64,000 nt of DNA from Streptomyces yangpuensis. Its GTDB lineage: Bacteria > Actinomycetota > Actinomycetes > Streptomycetales > Streptomycetaceae. The notes under the pieces are model-generated. The model was given only the letters and a program-made list of their open reading frames with translations. It had not been told where the DNA came from and made no database searches. Below are positions 8,133 to 16,949 of this stretch, in pieces. The position numbers were made by a program, and so were the translations under genes. Numbering within the stretch: the stretch's first letter is position 1; the number at the start of each line of letters is the position of its first letter. Location: assembly GCF_001005295.1 (NCBI RefSeq), contig NZ_LBMK01000001.1, positions 743,945 to 807,944 of the forward strand, given 5' to 3'.

Positions 8133-8453
8133 ATGACCCGCCGGCACCACCCGTCACACCTGCCCGAGGAGCGGCCCGAATCCACCGCTCCGCTGCCTCC
8201 GCCCGAGCTGACCGAGGCCGAGTGCCGGCGCTGCGGCACCTATATCGCGGGGCTCGACGGGCGCTACGCCTGCGGTGTGTGCGGCTGGGTGAACGACCAC
8301 TCGGAGGGCCACCGTCGGCTGCCGCGCGCGGACGAGGATCCGGACCGTCCGCCGAAGGGCCGCCGACGGCCGAAGCAACTGCCGTGGCCCCTGCCGGAGC
8401 CCGGGCCGCAGCCGGAGGCGGGCCCGCAGGCCGGGCCGCGAACGGGGCCCTGA
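8133..8453 (+). CDS. Small zinc-ribbon protein, function unknown
   Basis: A 106-residue protein with a compact CRRC...CGVC pair (residues ~32-52), a likely zinc ribbon, followed by a Pro/Arg-rich disordered tail (PPKGRRRPKQLPWPLPEPGPQPEAG). No signal or membrane segment. It lies just upstream of lipB on the same strand with a 76-bp gap, but nothing ties it to lipoate metabolism. Function not recognised. Confidence 0.6.
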   Translation: MTRRHHPSHLPEERPESTAPLPPPELTEAECRRCGTYIAGLDGRYACGVCGWVNDHSEGHRRLPRADEDPDRPPKGRRRPKQLPWPLPEPGPQPEAGPQAGPRTGP

Positions 8454-8529
8454 GGGGGCTCGTACCGGCCGCCGTACCCTTGCTCAGTGAAGTACGTGCA
8501 CACAGCAGGTTCAATGAGGAGGCGCTGCG

Positions 8530-9321
8530 GTGGCTGAGCTTGGGTTTGTCCGTCTGGGCTTCGGAGCGCAATCCGTCGAGTACACCCTGGCCTGGGAAGA
8601 GCAGCGCAGGGTGCACGCGGCCCGCTTCGCGGACGAGATCGAGGACACCTGCCTGCTGGTGGAGCACCTTCCGGTCTACACGGCCGGCCGGCGCACGGAC
8701 CCCAGTGAGCGCCCGCTGGACGGCACCCCCGTGGTGGACGTCGACCGCGGCGGCAAGATCACCTGGCACGGCCCGGGCCAGCTGGTCGGCTACCCGATCA
8801 TGAAGCTGCCCCGCCCGGTGGACGTCGTGGCCCACGTCCGCCGCCTGGAGGAGGCGCTGATCCGCACCGCCGCCGAGTTCGGCCTGGAGACCACCCGGGT
8901 CGAGGGCCGCTCCGGCGTCTGGGTGCTCGGCGACCCCGTGGAGGAGCGCCCGAAGATCGGCGGCCTCTCCCTGGAGCTGGACCCGCGCCTGCACGACGAG
9001 GAGTTCGACCCCCGGCTCAACGGCCCCGAGTACGCCCCCTCCAACGCCGGCCAGCGCCGCGAGGACCGCAAGCTCGCCGCCATCGGGATCAGGGTGGCCA
9101 AGGGCGTCACGATGCACGGCTTCGCGCTCAACGTGAACCCGGACAGCACCTGGTTCGACCGCATCATCCCGTGCGGGATCCGCGACGCCGGTGTGACCTC
9201 GCTCTCGTACGAACTGGGCCGCGAGGTCACCGTCGCCGAGGTGCTCCCGGTCGTCGAGCGTCACCTGAAGGACGTACTGGAGCACGCCGAGTTGCGGCCC
9301 CGCGAGATCGAGACCGCATAG
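8530..9321 (+). CDS. lipB: Octanoyl-[ACP]:protein N-octanoyltransferase LipB
   Basis: A 263-residue LipB. It transfers octanoate from acyl carrier protein to lipoyl domains, the first step of lipoate assembly. Family motifs are present: [37 protein letters not shown]...[23 protein letters not shown] (with the conserved Lys of the catalytic site), and the active-site Cys in [19 protein letters not shown]. The GTG start at 8530 follows GAGGAGG. It is followed after 119 bp by lipA. Substrates of the pathway, the E2 lipoyl domains, are encoded about 16 kb downstream in this window. Confidence 0.97.
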   Translation: MAELGFVRLGFGAQSVEYTLAWEEQRRVHAARFADEIEDTCLLVEHLPVYTAGRRTDPSERPLDGTPVVDVDRGGKITWHGPGQLVGYPIMKLPRPVDVVAHVRRLEEALIRTAAEFGLETTRVEGRSGVWVLGDPVEERPKIGGLSLELDPRLHDEEFDPRLNGPEYAPSNAGQRREDRKLAAIGIRVAKGVTMHGFALNVNPDSTWFDRIIPCGIRDAGVTSLSYELGREVTVAEVLPVVERHLKDVLEHAELRPREIETA

Positions 9322-9440
9322 AGACCTCCCGGCGACGGGAATGAGTCCGGCCGCTCGCAGGTTGGTCGGCGTAAGAGCGTACGAAATTACGGGCGTACCC
9401 TGGTGGGCGCCCGAACAATCGAAGTCACAGGGAGCCGGTC

Positions 9441-10406
9441 GTGTCCGCAGTCGCACCCGACGGTCGCAAGATGCTGCGCCTGGAGGTCCGGAATGCCCAG
9501 ACCCCCATCGAGCGCAAGCCCGAGTGGATCAAGACGCGGGCGAAGATGGGTCCCGAGTACACCAAGATGCAGGCCCTGGTGAAGGGCGAAGGACTGCACA
9601 CGGTGTGCCAGGAGGCCGGCTGCCCCAACATCTACGAATGCTGGGAGGACCGCGAGGCCACCTTCCTCATCGGCGGTGACCAGTGCACCCGGCGCTGTGA
9701 CTTCTGCCAGATCGACACAGGCAAGCCCGAGGCGCTGGACCGCGACGAGCCGCGCCGCGTCGGCGAGTCCGTCGTCACGATGGACCTGAACTACGCCACC
9801 ATCACCGGCGTCGCCCGCGACGACCTCGCCGACGGCGGTGCCTGGCTGTACGCGGAGACCGTGCGCCAGATCCACCAGCAGACCGCGGGCCGCGAGGCCG
9901 GCCACACCAAGGTCGAGCTGCTGGCCCCCGACTTCAACGCGGTGCCGGAGCTGCTGGAGGAGGTCTTCGCCTCCCGCCCCGAGGTGTTCGCGCACAACGT
10001 CGAGACGGTGCCGCGGATCTTCAAGCGGATCCGCCCCGGCTTCCGCTACGAGCGCTCGCTCGAGGTGATCACCAAGGCGCGCGAGTACGGCCTGGTCACC
10101 AAGTCGAACCTGATCCTCGGCATGGGCGAGGAGCGCGAGGAGGTCTCGCAGGCCCTGAAGGACCTGCACGAGGCCGGCTGCGAGCTCATCACCATCACCC
10201 AGTACCTGCGGCCCTCGCCGCGGCACCATCCCGTCGAGCGCTGGGTGAAGCCGGCCGAGTTCGTGGAGCTGGCGAAGGAGGCCGAGGAGATCGGCTACTC
10301 CGGCGTGATGTCCGGCCCGCTCGTCCGTTCCTCGTACCGCGCGGGTCGCCTCTACCAGCAGGCGATGGAGAAGCGCAGCGGGGCCGAGGAGCGCGCGACC
10401 GTGTGA
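9441..10406 (+). CDS. lipA: Lipoyl synthase LipA (radical SAM)
   Basis: A 321-residue radical-SAM enzyme that inserts two sulfurs into protein-bound octanoate. Both Fe-S clusters are visible: the auxiliary cluster [12 protein letters not shown] and the radical-[11 protein letters not shown], with the family stretch [21 protein letters not shown] and the C-terminal conserved Ser region [17 protein letters not shown] start at 9441 with GGGAG 7 bases upstream. It probably forms a unit with lipB, although the 119-bp gap may hold its own promoter. Confidence 0.97.
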   Translation: MSAVAPDGRKMLRLEVRNAQTPIERKPEWIKTRAKMGPEYTKMQALVKGEGLHTVCQEAGCPNIYECWEDREATFLIGGDQCTRRCDFCQIDTGKPEALDRDEPRRVGESVVTMDLNYATITGVARDDLADGGAWLYAETVRQIHQQTAGREAGHTKVELLAPDFNAVPELLEEVFASRPEVFAHNVETVPRIFKRIRPGFRYERSLEVITKAREYGLVTKSNLILGMGEEREEVSQALKDLHEAGCELITITQYLRPSPRHHPVERWVKPAEFVELAKEAEEIGYSGVMSGPLVRSSYRAGRLYQQAMEKRSGAEERATV

Positions 10407-10470
10407 CCTGGGCGCGACTGTACGTGTGAAGTCGCGCACAAAGTGCTACCAACGAGTAATACCGTATCGG

Positions 10471-10516
10471 CGCGGCCCCTAGGCTCTTTCCTGAGGAAAG
10501 AACCCGGCGGGCCGCG
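10471..10516 (+). terminator. Nested hairpin downstream of lipA
   Basis: Outer arms CGCGGCCC (10471-10478) and GGGCCGCG (10509-10516) enclose an inner hairpin TCTTTCC-TGA-GGAAAGA (10485-10501). Probable terminator of the lip genes; the nested form could also be a regulatory RNA structure. Confidence 0.6.
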
Positions 10517-10653
10517 TCGGCGTATGCAACGTGTCCATCACATTTGACCGCCCGGTCACGCCCTGGTAACACCAGTCAGTGACGCTTGGACCACGCACCG
10601 TACCCGCCCGCCCACCTCGCGTAGACGTGAGCATCGTGAAAGGGATCGACATC

Positions 10654-10851
10654 ATGCAGGCCGCGCCCGTACGCGCCATCGCCATCCCGACGCTCTCCGA
10701 CGCCTTCCGGGGCATCGAGTCCCTCCTCATGAGCGGGGCCCGCCGCAATGCCTGGACGGCGGTTCTGGAGGATCGCAAGAGGGCCAAGGACCGCGTCGAA
10801 ACCGAACACGTACTTGAGGCCGCGGCTACCCGAACCCCGCAGGCCACGTAA
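10654..10851 (+). CDS. Small conserved-looking protein, function unknown
   Basis: A 65-residue protein if read from ATG 10654 (AAGGG 7-9 bases upstream); in-frame GTG codons at 10627 and 10636 would add up to nine residues. Composition is helical and charged (SDAFRGIESLLMSGARRNAWTAVLEDRKRAKDRVETEHVLEAA), without signal or membrane segment. It ends 9 bp before the DUF4191 gene and is likely co-transcribed with it. No family recognised. Confidence 0.55.
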   Translation: MQAAPVRAIAIPTLSDAFRGIESLLMSGARRNAWTAVLEDRKRAKDRVETEHVLEAAATRTPQAT

Positions 10852-10860
10852 ACTCTGGGT

Positions 10861-11559
10861 ATGGCGAGGAAGTCAAACGCAGAGACTGCTGCGAACCCCG
10901 GGCGACTGAAGCAGATCGCCCTGACGTACAAGATGACGCGCAAGGCCGACCCGAAGGTCGGTCTGATCGTCGCGGGCGTGGGAATCGTCACCTTCGGTGT
11001 CTTTCTTGCGATCGGCTTCCTGATCGACCACCCGGTCTACCTGGGCATCCTGGGCTTCCTGGTGGCGTTCCTCGCGATGGCGATCGTCTTCGGGCGACGG
11101 GCCGAGCGGGCTGCCTTCGGGCAGATGGAGGGGCAGCCGGGAGCGGCCGCGGCCGTACTGGACAACGTGGGACGGGGCTGGACGACCACCCCGGCCATCG
11201 CGATGACCCGGCAGCAGGACATCGTCCACCGTGCCGTGGGCAAGGCCGGCGTCGTGCTGATCGCCGAGGGCAACCCGAACCGGGTGAAGCCGCTGCTCGC
11301 GAACGAGAAGAAGAAGATGGCCCGGATCATGCCGGACGTGCCCGTCCACGACTTCATCGTGGGCACGGGCGAGGGCGAGGTGCCGCTCAAGAAGGTGCGC
11401 ACCACCCTGCTCAAGCTGCCGCGCGTACTGACCGGACCGCAGATCACCCAGGTCAACGACAAGCTGCGGGCCATGGGTGACCTCATGAGCAACATGCCAC
11501 TGCCGAAGGGCCCCATGCCCAAGGGCATGAAGATGCCGCGCGGCGGAAAGATGCGCTGA
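10861..11559 (+). CDS. DUF4191-domain membrane protein
   Basis: A 232-residue actinobacterial DUF4191 protein: a basic N-terminus (RLKQIALTYKMTRKADPK), two transmembrane helices (LIVAGVGIVTFGVFLAIGFLI and LGILGFLVAFLAMAIVF), then a cytoplasmic domain with the family segment GWTTTPAIAMTRQQDIVHRAVGKAGVVLIAEG and a basic Pro/Lys/Met-rich tail. Function of the family is not known; it is typically found beside lipA/RDD/glnA, as here. Confidence 0.85.
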   Translation: MARKSNAETAANPGRLKQIALTYKMTRKADPKVGLIVAGVGIVTFGVFLAIGFLIDHPVYLGILGFLVAFLAMAIVFGRRAERAAFGQMEGQPGAAAAVLDNVGRGWTTTPAIAMTRQQDIVHRAVGKAGVVLIAEGNPNRVKPLLANEKKKMARIMPDVPVHDFIVGTGEGEVPLKKVRTTLLKLPRVLTGPQITQVNDKLRAMGDLMSNMPLPKGPMPKGMKMPRGGKMR

Positions 11560-11593
11560 CGCGCCGACGCGCTCAGCAGATTTTCGTATACGA

Positions 11594-11639
11594 GACAGGG
11601 GCGCCCCCCGAGCCGGCCGGCTCGGGGGGCGCCCCTGTC
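11594..11639. terminator. 46-bp perfect palindrome terminator
   Basis: Two perfect 23-bp arms (11594-11616, 11617-11639) with no spacer, beginning GACAGGGGCGCC. It lies between the convergent DUF4191 and RDD genes and can terminate both. Confidence 0.85.
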
Positions 11640-11654
11640 CCCGCTTGCGACGGG

Positions 11655-12122
11655 CTAGATGCGGACCTGGACGGCGCGCGCGAGCCGGTCGTGGAGGCCG
11701 CGGCCGTCGCGGTCCCAGATCAGCGCAGGGACGACCAGGGCCAGCAGCAGCGTGCGCACGACCACCCGGACGAAGCCGAGGCGCCCGCCGTCCTCGGCGA
11801 TCACCCGCAGGCCCAGGGCCCGCTTGCCGGGTGTGAAGCCCACGGTGCCGACCGTCAGGATCGTCAGGGCCACGAAGAGCCCGAGGGTCCAGTTGCCCGC
11901 GGCGGCCAGGTTCCCGCCGGTGATCAGCCCGTACGCGATGAGCTGGCAGCCGACCCAGTCGAGGGCCACGGCTGCGATCCGGCGCCCGAAACGCGCCACC
12001 GAGCCGGGCCCCTCCTGCGGCAGACCGAGCTGCTGGCCCGGATAGCCGAAGTCGACGCCCATCTCCTCGGCGGCCGCCTTGGGGCCGGAGAGCCAGGATC
12101 CGATTGCCTGTCTGTTGTCCAC
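11655..12122 (-). CDS. RDD-family integral membrane protein
   Basis: An RDD-domain protein of 155 residues from GTG 12122 (VDNRQAIGSWLSG). It has the family core RFGRRIAAVALDWVGCQLIAYGLI, the Gly-Lys-Arg motif TPGKRALGLRVI and a final helix VVRTLLLALVVPALIWD ending in GRGLHDRLARAVQV. An in-frame GTG at 12149 has a better-spaced GGAG and would add nine residues, so the start is uncertain. RDD proteins are poorly understood membrane proteins. Divergent from glnA across the GlnR box region. Confidence 0.85.
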   Translation of the reverse strand: MDNRQAIGSWLSGPKAAAEEMGVDFGYPGQQLGLPQEGPGSVARFGRRIAAVALDWVGCQLIAYGLITGGNLAAAGNWTLGLFVALTILTVGTVGFTPGKRALGLRVIAEDGGRLGFVRVVVRTLLLALVVPALIWDRDGRGLHDRLARAVQVRI

Positions 12123-12170
12123 CCGACCACGGTACCGGTGGCGCCTCACGGCACTCCGGCCGGACCCTGG

Positions 12171-12208
12171 TTAACTTGTGCGAAACAAATGGGTCATGCT
12201 TGGGAAAT
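12171..12208 (+). promoter_or_regulatory. GlnR box of the glnA promoter
   Basis: TTAAC-N6-GAAAC-N6-GTCAT-N6-GAAAT: two a-site/b-site half pairs, each element separated by exactly 6 bp, the established GlnR box pattern (gTnAc-n6-GaAAc repeated). It lies ~100-140 bp upstream of the glnA start. GlnR is the global nitrogen regulator of Streptomyces and activates glnA in nitrogen limitation. Confidence 0.88.
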
Positions 12209-12307
12209 CCCGTCTGCTTATGGTCGGGTCAGCGTGCGGCACCGCACTGACGCACCACGAGCTATAAAGCCCGTCCCTCCCCCGGGGCCGGGAGTAGGAG
12301 GAGTTGG

Positions 12308-13717
12308 ATGTTCCAGAACGCCGACGAAGTCAAGCAGTACATCGAGGAGAACGACGTCAAGTTCGTCGACGTCCGCTTCTGCGACCTGCCTGGTGTGATG
12401 CAGCACTTCACGATCCCGGCGCGGGCATTCGACCCGGCGGAGGAGCTCGCCTTCGACGGATCCTCGATCCGTGGCTTCCAGGCGATCCACGAGTCCGACA
12501 TGGCCCTGCGCGCCGACATCACCACCGCGCGCCTGGACCCGTTCCGTCGCGACAAGACGCTGAACATCAACTTCTTCATCCACGACCCGATCACGGGTGA
12601 GGCCTACAGCCGCGACCCGCGCAACATCGCGAAGAAGGCCGAGGCGTACCTCGCCTCCACCGGTATCGCCGACACCGCGTTCTTCGGTCCCGAGGCCGAG
12701 TTCTACATCTTCGACAGCGTGCGCTTCGCGACCACCGCGAACGAGGGCTTCTACCACATCGACTCCGAGGCCGGCGCCTGGAACACCGGTTCCGAGGAGA
12801 ACAACCGCGGCTACAAGGTCCGCTACAAGGGCGGCTACTTCCCGGTCGCCCCGGTCGACCACTTCGCGGACCTGCGCGCCGAGATCTCCCTGGAGCTCGA
12901 CGCCCAGGGCCTCCAGGTCGAGCGCCAGCACCACGAGGTCGGCACCGGCGGCCAGGCCGAGATCAACTACAAGTTCAACACGCTGCTGGCCGCGGCCGAC
13001 GACCTGATGCTCTTCAAGTACATCGTGAAGAACGTCGCCTGGAAGAACGGCAAGACCGCGACCTTCATGCCGAAGCCGATCTTCGGTGACAACGGCTCGG
13101 GCATGCACGTCCACCAGTCCCTGTGGGCCGGCGGCGAGCCGCTCTTCTACGACGAGGCCGGCTACGCGGGCCTGTCGGACACCGCCCGCTACTACATCGG
13201 CGGCATCCTCAAGCACGCCCCGTCGCTGCTCGCCTTCACCAACCCGACGGTGAACTCGTACCACCGCCTGGTGCCGGGCTTCGAGGCGCCGGTCAACATG
13301 GTGTACTCGCAGCGCAACCGCTCCGCCGCCATGCGCATCCCGATTACGGGCTCGAACCCGAAGGCCAAGCGCGTCGAGTTCCGCGCGCCGGACCCGTCCT
13401 CGAACCCGTACCTGGCCTTCTCGGCCCTGCTCCTCGCGGGCCTCGACGGCATCAAGAACAAGATCGAGCCGATGGAGCCGATCGACAAGGACCTCTACGA
13501 GCTCTCCCCGGACGAGCACGCGAGCGTCCCGCAGGTCCCGACCAGCCTGGAGGACGTCCTCAAGGCCCTGGAGGAGGACCACGAGTACCTCCTGGCCGGC
13601 GGTGTCTTCACCCCCGACCTGATCGAGACCTGGATCGACTACAAGCGCACGCACGAGATCGCCCCGATCGCGCAGCGTCCGCACCCGCACGAGTTCGAGC
13701 TGTACTTCGACCTCTAA
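12308..13717 (+). CDS. glnA: Type I glutamine synthetase GlnA
   Basis: A 469-residue GSI enzyme, ATP-dependent amidation of glutamate to glutamine. Visible motifs: FDGSSIRGF, the metal-binding [24 protein letters not shown] ATP/metal region ([15 protein letters not shown]), [26 protein letters not shown], and the adenylylation loop with its Tyr ([11 protein letters not shown]), so GlnE control is expected. ATG 12308 follows GTAGGAGGAG. Length and motifs are normal. Transcription is likely governed by the upstream GlnR box; a hairpin follows the stop. Confidence 0.97.
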   Translation: MFQNADEVKQYIEENDVKFVDVRFCDLPGVMQHFTIPARAFDPAEELAFDGSSIRGFQAIHESDMALRADITTARLDPFRRDKTLNINFFIHDPITGEAYSRDPRNIAKKAEAYLASTGIADTAFFGPEAEFYIFDSVRFATTANEGFYHIDSEAGAWNTGSEENNRGYKVRYKGGYFPVAPVDHFADLRAEISLELDAQGLQVERQHHEVGTGGQAEINYKFNTLLAAADDLMLFKYIVKNVAWKNGKTATFMPKPIFGDNGSGMHVHQSLWAGGEPLFYDEAGYAGLSDTARYYIGGILKHAPSLLAFTNPTVNSYHRLVPGFEAPVNMVYSQRNRSAAMRIPITGSNPKAKRVEFRAPDPSSNPYLAFSALLLAGLDGIKNKIEPMEPIDKDLYELSPDEHASVPQVPTSLEDVLKALEEDHEYLLAGGVFTPDLIETWIDYKRTHEIAPIAQRPHPHEFELYFDL

Positions 13718-13723
13718 AGATCG

Positions 13724-13776
13724 GGAGGTACCGGGACATATCGTCACCGGCGGCGATGTGTCCCGGAAATACCTCC
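13724..13776 (+). terminator. glnA terminator
   Basis: Hairpin starting 7 bp after the glnA stop: GGAGGTA / TACCTCC outer arms and CCGGGACA / TGTCCCGG inner arms with a small bulge. Confidence 0.75.
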
Positions 13777-13880
13777 GAAAGCTTCCGGTTGGTTCCGGAC
13801 GGTTCTGGTCGTCACATGCAAGCCGTGTGCAGCCGGACGGACCGGACCCGACGGCGCGTCGGGTATAACTTCACATGATC

Positions 13881-13920
13881 AAGGCCCCTGCTGTTCTCTG
13901 CGGAGAGCAGCGGGGGCCTT
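13881..13920. terminator. Hairpin terminator downstream of glnA
   Basis: GGCCCCtGCTG..CTC pairs with GAG..CAGCGGGGGCC around a TGCG loop, flanked by AA and TT. Second terminator between glnA and the element region. Confidence 0.75.
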
Positions 13921-14160
13921 CGCCGTTGATCCTGGTTTGTCCGCAAAAGCGCAGGCCATGGCCGCTGTCTGGGGGAATCGACGCTACGCAGCGTGGAGCT
14001 TTACGTTCGCGTCCGTAGCTGCGCGGGCGTCCCCCAAAGGGGCGTACGTGCTGCTGTGTGACGCCGTCGCCTGCACTGGCCGGCCCGGTGTCGAGCACCA
14101 CCAGCGCGACACACGCCGCCCTTCCGCCCCGAAAGCGGGGGCACGGAAGCCGACGACCTG

Positions 14161-14361
14161 ATGTGTACCGCGTGCGGCTGGACGTACTCCATGATCTGCC
14201 CGGAGTGCCCCGGCTGCTCTTCAGTCTGCATGGGCTGGCGCCACGGTGATTACGGCGGCCAGGGTGACGACGGCGAACCGTACGAGTGCGGTGACGACGA
14301 CTGCGACGGGTGTGACGAGTGCAGCCCGTACGGGATGGCCTACGGCGAGGCGGGCTGGTGA
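14161..14361 (+). CDS. Cys-rich small protein of integrative-element type
   Basis: A 66-residue protein with 11 Cys in CxxC-type pairs (CTACGW, CPECPGC, CDGCDEC) and an acidic composition, probably binding zinc. Similar small Cys-rich proteins occur in actinomycete integrative and conjugative elements. The ATG overlaps a preceding stop (TGATG). It sits 5' of a toxin-antitoxin pair and upstream of an integrase relic, so I read it as cargo of the same element. Function unknown. Confidence 0.55.
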   Translation: MCTACGWTYSMICPECPGCSSVCMGWRHGDYGGQGDDGEPYECGDDDCDGCDECSPYGMAYGEAGW

Positions 14362-14441
14362 TCCTGGCCGGCTCAGACTCATCCGATTTTCTCGCCGAAA
14401 TTGCAGCCGCGCCGTACTGTGAGGTATCGGAGAGGAGCGCT

Positions 14442-14960
14442 ATGACGGACACGATCGACCTGGTACCCGAGGACGAGGACGCGGTGGAGGTAACCGTGCG
14501 CCTGCCTCGCGCAGCAGCACGTGCCGCCGCGACTCATGACCTGCTCCCCTTGGCCCGGCTGCTGGCTGACGTCGCTTCCCCGGCGCGCGCAAACCTGCGT
14601 TTGCTGCTGGTGGAGGCCCTGACCGCTCCGGAGTCCGCCGTGCCCTCGCACGTGCTCCGGACGCCTCTGGGCATCCCCCGCATCCAGCGCGCGAACCACC
14701 TCGACCGGGCCGAAGACCTAGCCGCGCATTTGTGGGCCCACATCGACGGGCAGGCGTACGCCCTGGTGCCGATAGAGGAGCCGGAGGAGGACCCGGCGGA
14801 CTGGGAGACGATGGAGGCCCAGGCAGACCGGGAGAAGGCTGCTGGGATGACCAGCGGGCCGGTGTCGGGCGAGGAGTTCCTGGCCATGATCGCTGGCGAG
14901 TCCGGGAAGACGCTGGAGGAGATGCTGGCTGACGCCGGCATGAGCCGAGGGAACATCTGA
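14442..14960 (+). CDS. Putative antitoxin of a type II toxin-antitoxin pair
   Basis: A 172-residue acidic cytoplasmic protein (ATG 14442, AGAGGAG 6 bases upstream). The N-terminal part reads like a short DNA-binding or scaffold segment (AVEVTVRLPRAAARAAATHD), and the C-terminal ~70 residues are strongly acidic (VPIEEPEEDPADWETMEAQADREK), ending in a helical tail. The call rests on position: the stop is 4 bp before a RelE/ParE-like toxin gene, the usual antitoxin-first order. No named antitoxin family is recognised with certainty. Confidence 0.55.
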   Translation: MTDTIDLVPEDEDAVEVTVRLPRAAARAAATHDLLPLARLLADVASPARANLRLLLVEALTAPESAVPSHVLRTPLGIPRIQRANHLDRAEDLAAHLWAHIDGQAYALVPIEEPEEDPADWETMEAQADREKAAGMTSGPVSGEEFLAMIAGESGKTLEEMLADAGMSRGNI

Positions 14961-14964
14961 GCCC

Positions 14965-15258
14965 TTGCCTACGTATGAGTGGCTCGATGCCTTCGGGCTC
15001 GACCTGAAAAAGCTCACCCCTGCCCAGCGTGCGGCATTCGAGCAGGCCATCCTGATGTTCGTGGCCGACCTCAAGGCCGGTACCGGATTCCGCAAGGGCC
15101 TGCGGGTCAAGAAGATGCAGGGCCACGACCACATCTGGGAAATGACCTTCGGTGACGACTGGCGTGCCACCTTCGAGTACGGGGAGACCCAGGTCCCCGG
15201 CGAGATCCACATCACGTGGCGCCGCATCGGCACCCACAAGGTCTTCAAGCGCCCCTAA
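14965..15258 (+). CDS. RelE/ParE-family toxin
   Basis: A 97-residue basic protein with the compact RelE/ParE fold pattern: an N-terminal helix (LTPAQRAAFEQAILMFVADLKAG), then beta strands GLRVKKMQGHDHIWEMTF, DDWRATFEY and IHITWRRIGTHKVFKRP. RelE relatives cleave mRNA on the ribosome and ParE relatives poison gyrase; the sequence does not say which. It starts at TTG 14965; a nearby ATG is out of frame. Translation is probably coupled to the antitoxin 4 bp upstream. Confidence 0.72.
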   Translation: MPTYEWLDAFGLDLKKLTPAQRAAFEQAILMFVADLKAGTGFRKGLRVKKMQGHDHIWEMTFGDDWRATFEYGETQVPGEIHITWRRIGTHKVFKRP

Positions 15259-15263
15259 CCCGT

Positions 15264-15317
15264 ACGACGAAGCCCCCGTGCCCCGGAGTGATCCGGACCC
15301 AGCGGGGGCTTCGTCGT
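15264..15317 (+). terminator. Terminator after the toxin-antitoxin pair
   Basis: 15-bp perfect arms ACGACGAAGCCCCCG (15264-15278) and its complement (15303-15317) followed by a short T run. Confidence 0.8.
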
Positions 15318-15419
15318 TTACACGCCCACCGCCATTGCCCCCGACCAACAGTCGGTGATGATCTTTAACTATCTGTGTACTTTTGCGGTTTCAAGTAGTG
15401 CCCAAGAGCCAGGAGAGCC

Positions 15420-16400
15420 GTGTACCCGCCACCGCATTCCTACTCGCCCGTGCCCGCGCCCGCCCGGCGCTGGTGGCAGCACCCCGCCTTGATCATCACC
15501 ATGCTGGTCATCCTGCCGCCCGTCGGTATCGCGCTCGCCTGGACCAGCCACTGGAACCAAACGAAAAAGATCGTCGCGACCGTCCTGTCCGGCATCTGGT
15601 TCCTGGTACCGCTGCTGTCGGACCCTCCGAAGAAGACCGAGACCGATGCGAAGCCGCAGGTGCCCGCAACCGCACCGAGCTCCAGCCCGAGCCCGTCCAG
15701 CCCTCCTAGCTTCGTCGGCCAGAACCTCAAGGCAGCGAAAAAGGCAGCCTCATCCGCTGGTTACAACGCGATCTCGCATGACGCTGCGGACAGCGACACG
15801 GGCCAGTGGGACGACGGCAACTGGAAGGTGTGTTTCCAGACCCCGGCGGCCAAGCAGATTGGCAAACAGCCGACGCTCGACTTCGGAGTAGTCCGCAACG
15901 AGGCCCCGTGCCCGGCCAAGGACGGCGAGCCGATCCCCTATCCGAAGATGCCCAAGGTCGTCGGCCTGACCTTCGCGAAGGCGTCCGAGACCCTCGCGCC
16001 GATCGGACTCCAAAGGATCGAGCCGCAGAGCGCGTACACCGACGTCACCCTCCCCGCTGCCGTTGACGACTGGACCGTCTGCTTCCAGGAGCCCGAAGAG
16101 GGCAAGGAGATCGAGTACCCCAAGACGACAACCGCGTACCTCAAGGTCGTGGCGCCGGGGACGGGGTGCCCAACAGTGGAGTACACCAAGCTGCGCCCAG
16201 AGCCGACTCCGCCGAGCAACGATGACGACTCCAGCAGTTCCTCGGGGGGCTCCTCCAGTTCCGGCGGGGGTGGCCAGGCCGGAGTCAGCTTCGGCCGCTT
16301 CTGCTCACCCGTCGGCGCCCGCGCCATCACCAGCGATGGCAGGCCCGCGAAGTGCTTCATGGGCAAGGACGGACGCGCCCGCTGGGGCTATGCGAGCTGA
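15420..16400 (+). CDS. PASTA-like membrane protein of the element
   Basis: A 326-residue protein. A Pro-rich N-terminus is followed by a membrane segment (LIITMLVILPPVGIALAW and KKIVATVLSGIWFLVPLL), a Ser/Pro linker, two PASTA-like units (FVGQNLKAAKKAASSAGY... and MPKVVGLTFAKASETLAPIGLQ...), a Ser/Gly-rich linker and a final small Cys-containing domain (FCSPVGARAITSDGRPAKCFMGKDGRARWGY). PASTA units elsewhere bind peptidoglycan. GTG start at 15420. Such proteins are frequent on Streptomyces mobile elements; role unknown. Confidence 0.6.
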   Translation: MYPPPHSYSPVPAPARRWWQHPALIITMLVILPPVGIALAWTSHWNQTKKIVATVLSGIWFLVPLLSDPPKKTETDAKPQVPATAPSSSPSPSSPPSFVGQNLKAAKKAASSAGYNAISHDAADSDTGQWDDGNWKVCFQTPAAKQIGKQPTLDFGVVRNEAPCPAKDGEPIPYPKMPKVVGLTFAKASETLAPIGLQRIEPQSAYTDVTLPAAVDDWTVCFQEPEEGKEIEYPKTTTAYLKVVAPGTGCPTVEYTKLRPEPTPPSNDDDSSSSSGGSSSSGGGGQAGVSFGRFCSPVGARAITSDGRPAKCFMGKDGRARWGYAS

Positions 16401-16402
16401 CA

Positions 16403-16455
16403 CACGAGATAGCCCCCGCACCGGCACCGAGCCGGCCGCGGGGGCTTCGTCGTGT
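16403..16455 (+). terminator. Terminator after PASTA-like gene
   Basis: AGCCCCCGC...CCGGC pairs with GCCGG..GCGGGGGCT just 5 bp after the stop, flanked by ACGA/TCGT. Confidence 0.7.
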
Positions 16456-16512
16456 CCGGGCCGCGTACCGCCCGTTATGCATCTGAACCAACTTGCTTCA
16501 GAAAGGCATTCC

Positions 16513-16761
16513 GTGGCGCACCCGCAGAACCCGTACCCGCAGCAGAACCAGCAGTATCAGCAGCTGGGCATGCCGCCCGTCATCATCAACAACTCCGCCT
16601 CATCCTCGGCGTCAGCCGCAGCAGGCGGCTACGGGTGGCGTCCTCCCTACCGCCGTCAGTCCGTCGGCGTGCACATCCTGCTGTTCATGTTCACCGCCGG
16701 AATCGGCAACATCATCTACGCGATGAACGTCAGTTCCTGGAACCGCCGAAACGGCTTCTGA
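16513..16761 (+). CDS. Small membrane protein of the element
   Basis: An 82-residue protein with a Gln/Asn/Pro-rich N-terminus (NPYPQQNQQYQQLGMPP), a Ser/Ala stretch and one C-terminal transmembrane helix (VGVHILLFMFTAGIGNIIYAM). GTG 16513 follows AAAGG with a 6-base spacer. It lies between the PASTA-like gene and the integrase relic. Function unknown. Confidence 0.55.
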   Translation: MAHPQNPYPQQNQQYQQLGMPPVIINNSASSSASAAAGGYGWRPPYRRQSVGVHILLFMFTAGIGNIIYAMNVSSWNRRNGF

Positions 16762-16949
16762 CCTGCGGGTGAGACCACGTTGAGCCCTCCCCGGGTCCTC
16801 GCCGGCGACTTCAGAGGCTGACCTACAGACTTCCCCTCCGAACCTGACCGGCAGTCGGCACGGAGGGGAACGGCGCCGGGGACATGTCTGGGGACGTGCT
16901 CCCCGGCGCCACCCATGCACCACTCGAACACGATCGAGAGGAGCACGAC

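Larger units (their letters stand above)
13718..14160. other. Intergenic stretch: two hairpins, boundary of the foreign region
   Basis: No confident gene. It contains the glnA terminator (13724-13776), a second strong hairpin (13881-13920) and then ~240 bp with a weak TTG-initiated frame that ends TGATG into the Cys-rich gene; this frame has poor codon bias and I do not call it. No tRNA or obvious attachment site is seen. The left edge of the decayed integrative element probably lies here. Confidence 0.5.

Noticed and set aside
13937..14161. A 74-codon TTG frame ending TGATG into the Cys-rich gene.
   Set aside because: Overlap is suggestive, but codon bias is poor and the sequence is not protein-like; may be a remnant.
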